Positions 56,054 through 64,000 of a stretch of 64,000 nt of DNA are shown here, one piece after another. Origin of the DNA: Pagrus major (lineage: Eukaryota > Chordata > Actinopteri > Spariformes > Sparidae). Numbering within the stretch: position 1 is the first letter of the stretch; the number at the start of each line of letters is the position of its first letter. The stretch lies in contig NC_133232.1 of assembly GCF_040436345.1 (NCBI RefSeq), positions 15,151,720-15,215,719 on the forward strand, written 5' to 3'. A program made the translations under genes and the position numbers. The notes under the pieces were generated by a model that ran no database searches, had not been told where the DNA came from, and saw nothing but the letters and a program-made list of their open reading frames with translations.

Positions 56054-56744
56054 CCCCTCTCTCTCCAGGCAGATGAATGCCCATCATTGAGTCCGGTTCT
56101 GCTCGAGGTTTCTGCCTGTTAAAGGCAGTTTTTATTCGCCACTGTTGCCAGGTGGTTGCTCACTGGGGAAATGTTGGGTCTATGTAAAGAAATGAATCAA
56201 GGATTATGGTGTTGACCTGCTCAGTTTGGAAAGTGTCATGAGATGACTTTTGTTGTGAATTGGGGCTATACAAATAAAGATTGACTGATTGATTGATTGA
56301 GTGATTGATCTTTTGCTACACCATAGACCAGCAGTCAGGATATACAAATGTGGCTTCTTCCATGCAAAGAGACACAGCTGTGTGTATGTCCTGTCTGTGT
56401 ACCTTGAGAATGAAGTATAGTGCATTTACTAACTGACGAGTGTTATGCTGAAGGACTTCTGATTTTGTACAGTAGTATTAACATGGTTAATCATGGCAAC
56501 AAAGAAGGTAACTATGTTTTAGAGGTTAAATATATTGAATCTTTGAACATTACCATAGCAACAAATAATTGTAGTGTGGTAATGATGTCCTGAACAGAGA
56601 ATGATATCAAACTCCATCTGTATGTGCTGTAATCTAAGCTTCTCTGTTGAATGCATGTTCATGTTTCAGTGCAACAGCCTCCAACAGCTCCACAGCCTGG
56701 GAAGAAACTCTCTCATAGCAAAACAGGAGGCTACACTTAAAGGA

Positions 56745-56880
56745 AGGAAGAATCTTTATTTATCACACATCATATAATGTACAACATAGTGAAAATGGTA
56801 CTCTGCATTTAACCCATCCGAATGGAACAGTGGAGACCAACTCCAGATCTCACCCAGTGCCTTGCTCAAGGGCACGTGAC
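56745..56880 (-). mobile_element. SINE fragment
   Basis: AGAATCTTTATTTATCACAC, GCATTTAACCCATCCGAATG and CCTTGCTCAAGGGCACG match the complement of a common tRNA-derived fish SINE body. Confidence 0.6.
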
Positions 56881-57700
56881 ATGAAAAATGAGACCTGCAT
56901 ATGCCAGCCTGTGGATGATGTATTGAAGTAGTTTAATGCTGCTGGACTGTGGATTTCTTTGTGAAGGTCAGATTATCCGTGACAGTCCAAAGGATGTAAT
57001 TTTATCAACTCTTCGCTAACAGAGAGCAACAGCAGCTAATGTCCACTAACATAAACTAACAACCGGCTTCAACACAGCACACAAGTCCCACAGAGACACT
57101 TTAAGTGAAGAACAACCACTGCTACATATGAATACAGGATACGTGGGGTGGTCAGTATGCATTAATGTAGATAAAACACTTTAACGTCAGTGGAGCGTCT
57201 GACTGTACTGAAGGTCCTGGTCTGTGTGGCAGCAGCCTGATGTGAGTCTCCAGTGTTTAGCCTTCTGCTCTGCTCTGCTGGAGGCCATGTGATGCTATGA
57301 ACAAGAGCTGCAGCTGCACAGCATAAAAGAATCTGTTTTGCCTTGTTCCCCACAGTCGTGACTTCTTCCTGTCCTAGATACATCCCTCTGTCACGGACGC
57401 TGTGTTTATTTGGGATTTCGTCACAGCTCTGCTCGGGTGACCATGAGGCCTGGAAAACATGTGAAGTGAAGAGAGTATTTGTGGGGAGGGATGCTTGTAG
57501 AGCTGGCAGAGGGGGGCTGAGGGGGGCAGAGGGGAGATGTTTTGTCAACACACATGGAATTTTATTGTAAGGAGGCCAAAACTGTGTCCTCAGTCCATAA
57601 ACCAGAGCAGCGTCTCTGCACTACTGTGGCCTCGGTCATTCTACACAAACGTCCACTTTTGTGAGGGCAGAATGTCTGAAAAAGTTTTTTTGGGCAGCAG
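56881..57700. other. Intergenic, unassigned
   Basis: No gene or element end recognised; GGGGGCTGAGGGGGGCAGAG at 57510-57535 is a local G-rich run. Confidence 0.4.
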
Positions 57701-57704
57701 TGCA

Positions 57705-57815
57705 TAACTTGACAATGTAATTACACTGTTTGGCCACTAGGAAAACTGTCTTCAAAGCCATGTAATTACATCATCACGTGATGCACTGCGGCCTAAAAAG
57801 ACTTGTTCCCATAAA
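57705..57815. repeat. Dispersed repeat, partly palindromic copy
   Basis: TGTAATTACACTGTTTGGCC then ACTGTCTTCAAAGCC then TGTAATTACATCATCACGTG and GATGCACTGCGGCCTAAAAA. Same family as 46640 and 59412, and immediately left of the Penelope-like RT relic. Confidence 0.65.
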
Positions 57816-57829
57816 CTTACCCCCTCTTC

Positions 57830-58505
57830 ACCCCTCTTCAACCTCACTACTGAGGAAAGGAAGGCCCTGGCATCACTCAAAAGAGACCAGAACCATATTG
57901 CCAGCAGACAAAGGGAGATGCACTGTAGAGCTAAACACAGTGGACTACCACACCACAGTCACTGATCTGCTTAGTGATACAAACAACTATGAGACACTGA
58001 GGTGAGATCCCACCAGTAGCTACAAAAAGAAGGTTATAGAATATCTGCAAAAACTGGAAAAGGACAAAACTGTTGACAGGCCATTATATTACCGACTGTA
58101 CCAGGGGGAAGCCATCCCATGTATCTATGGACTCCCCAAGATACACAAGGAAGGAGCACCACTCAGACCCATCAGCAGTAGCATCAGCTTAGTTACCTAT
58201 AACATATTACTTAGCCAGTATCCTAGCTCCTCTGGTCGGTAACACTCAACACCACATCAAAAACTCACAGGATTTCGCCAACAAGGTGAGAGAAATAACA
58301 CTGGACTCAGTCAAAACAAGGGTTTCTTATGATGTCACATCACTTTTTATATGCATTCCCACTCGAGAAGCTGTTATGATGGTGAATAAACACCTGCTAC
58401 AGGACAGCACTCTGTCCAGCAGAACAAACTTCAACACAGACTACATTTGTGCCTTGCTGGACCTCTATCTGACGACCGCCTACTTCCAGTACAGTGAAGG
58501 TATGT
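57830..58505 (+). pseudogene. Penelope-like element reverse transcriptase relic
   Basis: Successive + frames give TILPADKGRCTVELN, DYHTTVTDLL, then IYGLPKIHKEGAPLRPISSS, LVGNTQHHI and SYDVTSLFICIPTREAV, then LDLYLTTAYFQY. This is the order and wording of Penelope-like RTs (LPADKG, YGLPKIHK, RPI, SYDV.SLFTSIP), not of LINE or LTR RTs. At least three frame changes and several stops; it breaks off after AYFQYSEG before the catalytic DD motif. No GIY-YIG domain is visible. Confidence 0.75.
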
Positions 58506-58781
58506 ATATATATATGTATATAAGTCATATTGGTTTATTCAGATTTACAGAGCAATTATGTTGGAGTGACACAAAATGGCAAGTTTTCATATAACCACTT
58601 AGAGCACATTATTCCATGAATCATTGACTCTATGAATACACATTAAATACATAAACAAAAAACATAATGACTTTTTATGTTTTTGTACATTCATTTAAAC
58701 ACGTGTACCGTCTGATTGTCATTGGTGTTACCTTACTTGTTTGTATATATCAAAGGTTTGTCTGAAATATTTTTTCTCAGT

Positions 58782-59277
58782 TGTTACGTCCCTGTAAAGC
58801 CAGGGGACGAGGGGAGCAACATAGTGAATGTAAAAGAAAGAGGATAAACAGGATTAAACACAAAAATTATTTATTTACAAATAATAATTAAAATAAAAGT
58901 AAGTTCAACGAAAACGAGCGCCTTCAAAAGGAAGATGCCGTTGGCCTACGAAGGATGGAAAGACAAACAGTGTTAGCAGAGGTTTAAGAACACTAGGCAC
59001 ACAAACACAAACTCTGGTGTTAACGGTTGAATCACTAACCAAATATTAACACCTGACAGATCATACACTAGCTCACGAGGAACGTCACGGCTGCTTTGGC
59101 CCACTGGCACCTGTTGTAAGTCACACAGAACTTTTAACATCACCAAGTCTAAATGGTCATCGGGATCAGGTGTGCACCTCCACCAGCAGGTAAAGAAGAG
59201 GGGGAGGAAGAGGGCAGCACCTGAGGGAAAACAAGAACCCAGAACACAACCACACCCACAACACCAGGGCCGTAACA
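58782..59277. mobile_element. LTR-like repeat, copy 2 (both ends present)
   Basis: Begins TGTTACGTCCCTG and ends CAGGGCCGTAACA, inverted termini with TG...CA ends as in LTRs. Flanks are TCAGT (58777-58781) and TCAGC (59278-59282), a 4-of-5 match to a 5-bp target duplication. 496 bp, no reading frame of note. Best explained as a solo LTR; a short-TIR DNA element is the alternative. Confidence 0.65.
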
Positions 59278-59411
59278 TCAGCCTCTGTACAATGTGATTG
59301 AATGATGTTTGTTCAGTTGCGCAGCCATGTTTTTGCTATAACTGCTATAACTATATAAAATAGTTGAATCAAGTTGTGATGCAACCATTTAAATCTCCTA
59401 AAGCTTATGGA

Positions 59412-59545
59412 AATAGTCTTTTGGGCTCCAGTGCGTCACGTGACGATGTAATTACAGAGTTTGGCCACTACAAAAACTGTCTTCAATGCCTGGCGCTCCT
59501 CCTGGGGACTTGATTTAAGCCTGCAGGTGCTTCTCAAGGTCTGAG
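59412..59545 (-). repeat. Dispersed repeat, inverted copy
   Basis: GTCACGTGACGATGTAATTA, TTTGGCCACTACAAAAACTG and GCCTGGCGCTCCTCCTGGGG are the complement of the 46640 copy. Confidence 0.7.
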
Positions 59546-59929
59546 GAAGGATCCTCATTGGCTGTTTTGTAAGGATGCCATGTCATCGAATGCTGCTGAA
59601 GGACTGTTCCAATGTCTAGGAGCCTACAAAGGGCCGAGTCCTTTACACTGAGAATTCTCAAGGATGCTACCCACAATCCAATGTGCACCGTTTGCCGGGT
59701 CTTGGAAAAAAAACTTGGGGAGCGAGACAGAAGCTACCGCAGCCGGTATGCAATATGCATTTAAATGTAAGTATCTTCTGTTTCTACCATAAATTTGCTT
59801 GCACCATAAATACATGACATCACAATAAAGCTAAACGAGTCAATAGATTGATTAATAACAGTTATACTTTGGTGACTAAAGCTGTCTGGCTAAGTGTGTG
59901 ACCTCCAACTTGTTTCTTGCACCAAGGTG

Positions 59930-60190
59930 ACATTGTGTCTTTCACAGGACGAAGGAACACAAGTTTTTATGCCTCTGTATTCAGCATCAGCACTTGTTCA
60001 CCGGGGAGAGGGACGTGGCGGCCAATGGCTAACAGTGAGAAGCAAATAAAGTGAGATTGTTTAGGTAGTGTGTTGTTCAAAAAGGCTTACTGGTTGTATA
60101 ATCTGCTTTGCTGTTTCTCTCATTTACGCAGGATTATCCTGGAGAAAATGGGCTTTGGAGCGCAGGTCGCCCATACACAGGCCAAACAAG
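59930..60190 (+). pseudogene. Possible Myb/SANT-like domain fragment
   Basis: 59940-59970 reads IVSFTGRRNTS. 60133-60189, after an acceptor TTTACGCAG and joining in frame to a donor at 60050, reads IILEKMGFGAQVAHTQAKQ. Both resemble parts of teleost Myb/SANT-like domains (LFTGRRNAS, then VILEKMGLxGKVTxQQAKKKWEN). The following KWENLKKKYK part is absent. Probably left by a PIF/Harbinger-type element; function not claimed. Confidence 0.35.
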
Positions 60191-60424
60191 TGAGGCAATT
60201 TAAACACAAGACATAAGGTGGGAGAAGTGGAATATGGATAGGAGCGTTAATAATGTATGCACTGGTGGGTCAGACTTGATTGTAAAATTGAGGTACTTGG
60301 TCTTGGCTGTTTAGGAATACAAGTTTCCTGCCTCAGGCCAACAGACGTACTGCAGCAACTTGGACCTGGTCTGCCCTCATAGATGAGGCAGTATAGTCTC
60401 ACTGCCTGACTGCTTCAATCCAAT

Positions 60425-60540
60425 AGGAGGAGAAGGTGGAGGAGCAGGAGGAGGAGCAGGAGGAGGAGGAGGACGAAGAGGAGGAGGAGGAAGAGGAGCA
60501 GGAGGAGGAGCAGGAGGAGGAGGAGGAAGTGGAGGAGAGA
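60425..60540. repeat. (GGA)n-rich minisatellite / purine tract
   Basis: About 115 bp of GGAGGA with GCAGGA and GAAGA variants; strong purine-strand bias. Confidence 0.95.
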
Positions 60541-60840
60541 GGATCCTTTTCTCTCTCTTTCTCACTCTTATAAAGGAGGACATGAAATATCAGAGAGGAT
60601 GATGAGATGAGAGGAGAGACACAGGTCAGAGTGTGTTCAGTTCTTTGCTCTCTTACAGCGTTAAAAATGAAAAATGACTTTGGGCCTCTCTTTGATTGTG
60701 TTTCAATGTTGCACAATAAATTCATATAAAATTGTAAAATTTCTGGTTCATATTTGATATGATCTCTGTTAATGTGTATGTTATATATAAGAGCCCCGCT
60801 GCAGGCTCTTATGATGTGCCCTTGGGCTCATCAGTTACGA

Positions 60841-60842
<2 letters not shown>

Positions 60843-60891
<49 letters not shown>
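60843..60891. repeat. (CA)n microsatellite
   Basis: About 24 CA units in intergenic DNA. Confidence 0.97.
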
Positions 60892-60893
<2 letters not shown>

Positions 60894-61579
60894 AGATATG
60901 CACACAAAATATAGGCGCATATATAAAGTACCAACCATGTGTTGGATTTTACAGTGTTATCCAGACAATTGTATTTGTAAAGTACAGAAGTCAAAGAGAA
61001 AGTAATCAGAATGATGGATCGTGTTGTGACAAGCACCTGAGTGCAGGGGAGCGGTCCATTTCACTGTTGTGCTGAAGTGATCACAGAAGTTCTCATGTAT
61101 TCTTAGTACAAGTACGACCACATACCTGTGTGACATAGAGGCAAGAGATGATTGTAAATAAGAGAGACAAGAGCTGCAATACATTTCAACAAACCCCATG
61201 TCCCGAACAATCAGCACGCACACAGTTTACCCACAACAGCACACACACACAATGCAACAGGTGCTCAAATAATAACAACCTTTTAAACAAGGCCACAGCA
61301 GCCCACATACACCAAATCCCCTTGAAAAAGCATTTGTACTCACCTACAGTCGTGGTGAAAGTTTCCATCCACTCATAAAGAACATGTTCATCATGTCAGT
61401 CTTCAGCTCCAATGATTCCTACAGCTCTCATGTTTCTGTGATGAATGAGTGGAACACAAACTACTTTGTCACAAAAACATTCATGAAGTTTGGTTCAGTA
61501 ATGAATTTATTATAGATCTTCTGAACATGTGATCAAACCTGCTGGATCAAAAACATACATACAGTGATTCTAATATTTG

Positions 61580-63148
61580 GTTAAACGTCTCTCAGCCATG
61601 TTCACCTCAGTTAGCTGCTTCTGATCTCCATCCACAAGCTTCTGGTCGTCCTCTGGATGAATATTTAACCTCTCCTCTTGACAGAATCAGTGAAGTTCAA
61701 CTAAATGTGTTGTCTTCCTGGCACAGACTTGTTTCTTCAGCACAGTCCACATGTTCTGATGAGGTTCAAGTCAGGACTTTGGGAAGCCCATTCAAAAACC
61801 TCAGTTCTAGCCTGATTGATCCGTTCATTTACCACTTCTGATGTGTTTGGATCATTGTCCTGTTGAACACCCAGCTGCACCCAAGAGCCAAACTTCTGCT
61901 GATGATTTTAGGTTTTCCTGAAGAATTTGGAGACAATCCTCCTTCTTCATTATTCCATTTACTTTCTTTAGAGCAGCAGATCCACTGGCAGCAGAACCGC
62001 CCTTAAAGGAATAGTTCACTCTAAAATAAAATTCAGTCATTATCGACTCACCCACATGCTGATGAGAAGTCCGGTGTAGTTTTTTATTCCTCAAAGTGCA
62101 GCTGGAGACCCGCGGGGGTACCCTCCGGCAGCAATAATTCATATAACGAGCGTAAGTGGCGCCCGAGACGAAAAGGTCCATAAAACTACACAAAAACTTT
62201 GTAATATTCCTCCATACTGCTCGTCCGCTGCAATCCAAGTGTCCTGAAGTGACAACATCCAGAGTTTACTTGAAACGACGTCATTTAGTACATTTTTCTA
62301 TCCTAAACGGTCACTATGCTATATCTGCCTGGAGGCACGCTCCCACGTGCACGCGAGTCTCCCTCACAGCCGCTTGCACTACGGAAGCCACGCCAGACAA
62401 GATCAACAGAACTCGCGATAGATACACACCGGTATTTACATCCTGCTTTGAGCGACCGAGCGACACACAAACACAAGAGGGATCTGCCTGCACAAGTGAT
62501 TTGAAATTTTGAAACTCTCAGCAGGATGTAAATACCGGTATTTAATAATATTATTTAGTAATATTTCGTTCTAGAGTGAACTATTCCTTTAAGCAGAACA
62601 CTACCAGCACCATGCTGGACAGTAGGTTTGGTGTTCTTGGGGTTAAAGGCCTCACCTTCTCTCCTCCAGACATATTGCTGCTCATTGTGGTCAAACAGCT
62701 CAGTTTTAGTTTCATGTGACCACAGAATTCTTTGTCCATGTGATCAGCAGCAAACGTCAGTCCAGCTTTAAGGTTCTGCGTCTGGATCAAGAGCTTCTTT
62801 CTAACATGGCAGCCTCTCAGCTCATGTTGATGTAAAACACACCTGACTGTGGAGACTGACATCTGTCTTCCAGCAGCTTCTAATTCATTGCAGACTTCCT
62901 TTTTGGTGGTTTTTAGTTGACTCTTGACCATCCTGACCAGTTTTCTCTCAGCAGCAGGTGATAGTTTGTGTTTTCTGATGGTGGCAGTGACACAACTGTG
63001 CCATGCACTTTATACTTACAAACAGCTGTTTGTACAGTTGATCTTGGGACCTGTAACTGCTTGAAATGGCTCCAAGTGACTTTCCTGACTTGTTCAAATC
63101 AGTAATGTGCTCTTTCAGATCAACGCTGAGCTCATTAAACTTTCCCAT
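61580..63148 (-). pseudogene. Tc1-type transposase pseudogene
   Basis: Cut-and-paste DDE transposase, broken. From ATG 63146-63148 the frame starts GKFNELSVDLKEHITDLNKS, GKSLGAIS (helix-turn-helix). It then continues in shifted frames with VKSQLKTTKKEVCNELEAAG, RQMSVSTVRCVLHQHELRGC and LTFAADHMDKEF. Downstream of the 582-bp insert it resumes ASGSAALKKVNGIMKKEDC, then LQILQENLKSS. Several stops and frameshifts besides the insertion. Confidence 0.85.
62003..62592. mobile_element. TTAA-flanked element nested in the Tc1 transposase
   Basis: 62007-62588 (582 bp) is bounded by TTAA (62003-62006 and 62589-62592). Perfect-looking inverted ends AGGAATAGTTCACTCTA and TAGAGTGAACTATTCCT, then ATTCAGTCATTATCGACTCA inside the left end. 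Such ends are common in teleost DNA repeats (piggyBac or Kolobok class). No transposase frame. Confidence 0.85.
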
Positions 63149-63363
63149 TGTAGTGTTTGTGGCTGAGTCTAATGGCTGTATCAGACAAGCCCTATTAAAA
63201 TGGGTCCAGAAAAGTCACCAGCTGGTATCAATCAGACCCACTCAGAGGAAGCTAAGATGCTACACAGAACATTTGATTCACACAACTTTCCATAATCACC
63301 TAAATTGATCATTAAAGTTACTGTGTGTATATTTATGATCACATGTTCAGAAGATCTATAATA

Positions 63364-64000
63364 GTCTAACGTTATGATGATTTAGACCAATAGCTTGCTA
63401 GCTTGCTCCTCAGGGGTCACCTGCTGCGTGCTGAAGCATGCTGGGAGGAGCCTCGCTGTGGCTTGTGTGTAAAATAAGCCTATCATTTTTTTATACTTGC
63501 TATTTACGTTTTTCAATAACATTATTGACACCATGACAAAGGTGGATGTGCACATGTGAGGTCATATATACAGAACATCATATTGGGATTCAATGACTGA
63601 ATGGTCAGATGCTCATCAGGGGCCCACTTTCTGTCAGGCGGGGCCCGCTCACGTCACAGGCCCCAGTGTGGTTGCAGTGTCTATAGCTACACCCCTGCTG
63701 ATCAACAGGACATTGATCAGTGTATACATTTGTTATTAAAAGTGGCACACTTATTGCAACATTAGTACATTTATTCAAGTTCTTTATTTTGTGAAACATC
63801 TACTCTGTTTTATCTCAGAGGCAAACTACATTTAATAAATACAATGAATACAGTAGATTCTCCTCCTTCAACTAATACTAAAGTGTGGATTAGACTGAAC
63901 TGTTTTTATACAGATATGTGGTTCTCACAGGACAGCCACGCTACTAACATATGATGTTCATATAGAATATTATGTATATTAAACTATAAAACGCTTTATA
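63364..64000. other. Intergenic end of window, no features
   Basis: AT-rich sequence; no gene, RNA or element that I can support. Confidence 0.4.

Larger units (their letters stand above)
54940..56290 (+). mobile_element. LINE 3' region interrupted by minisatellite and LTR-like sequence
   Basis: 54940-55290 reads like the last part of a teleost LINE frame (FKSRLKTFPFVKTYSKGLHR) and its trailer. 55982-56290 resumes the usual 3' end: pyrimidine tract, GGCAGATGAATGCCCATCAT, GGTTCTGCTCGAGGTTTCTG, and a tail GGGGCTATACAAATAAAGAT ending in GATT repeats. Everything between 55291 and 55981 is later insertion or expansion. Confidence 0.65.
61347..63363 (-). mobile_element. Tc1/mariner element, right end truncated, split by a TTAA element
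   Basis: Left end CAGTCGTGGTGAAAGTTTCC begins right after a TA (61345-61346). The word TATTATAGATCTTCTGAACA at 61509 recurs inverted near 63340-63363, beyond which the right terminus is lost. The transposase pseudogene lies between them on the - strand. Confidence 0.8.

Noticed and set aside
60377-60725. Pro/Ser-rich frames on the - strand
   Set aside because: Read-through of the (GGA)n-rich purine tract.

Overview
This is vertebrate nuclear DNA, almost certainly from a ray-finned (teleost) fish. The genes are split by many GT-AG introns. Long (CA)n, (TA)n and (GGA)n tracts are frequent. The interspersed repeats are typical of teleosts: several Tc1/mariner relics, an L2-type LINE with an esterase-like first ORF, hAT-type and TTAA-flanked DNA elements, tRNA-derived SINEs, a Ty3/gypsy relic and a Penelope-like reverse transcriptase. 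There are no operons, CRISPR arrays or prokaryotic features. The species cannot be named from the sequence alone.

Three protein-coding genes are supported by exon-by-exon reading. (1) 1-1685, + strand: the last five exons of ppox (protoporphyrinogen oxidase, heme synthesis), cut by the left edge of the window. (2) 3742-13168, - strand: complete rbm42 (RNA-binding protein 42), 11 coding exons, 389 codons plus stop, with one C-terminal RRM. (3) 18114-44256, - strand: complete slc6a20-like gene (sodium- and chloride-dependent imino-acid transporter SIT1/XTRP3), 11 coding exons, 597 codons plus stop, 12 predicted membrane segments. ppox and rbm42 converge tail to tail about 2 kb apart; rbm42 and slc6a20 are on the same strand. 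The three products work in unrelated processes, so this is a neighbourhood and not a pathway.

Layout: 1686-3741 is a convergent intergenic space holding an internally deleted Tc1 copy. Introns of rbm42 (3855-13112) hold (CA)n tracts at splice sites and a 1.15-kb inverted-repeat element. 13169-18113 is gene-free with a (TA)n tract and LINE/SINE scraps. The slc6a20 introns are a repeat museum: a solo LTR with target duplication, a Ty3/gypsy RT relic, an inverted-repeat element that nearly fills one intron and has a SINE inside it, an RTE-like LINE piece and a SINE relic between inverted arms, a Tc1 end, and an L2 LINE split by a hAT-type insertion with an 8-bp target duplication. 44257-64000 has no gene I can support. 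It contains a deleted Tc1, LINE pieces, a 1.75-kb TTAA-flanked element with a neighbouring empty-site paralogue, a 10-bp minisatellite, a nearly identical 466-bp sequence present twice, a Penelope-like RT relic, a possible Myb/SANT-like fragment, and a Tc1 transposase pseudogene interrupted by a second TTAA-flanked element.

I did not find a novel multi-gene system. The best leads are the dinucleotide repeats that directly abut constitutive-looking splice sites in ppox and rbm42, the TTAA element with its empty-site comparison, the two almost identical LTR-like copies, and the Penelope relic with its associated dispersed repeat.
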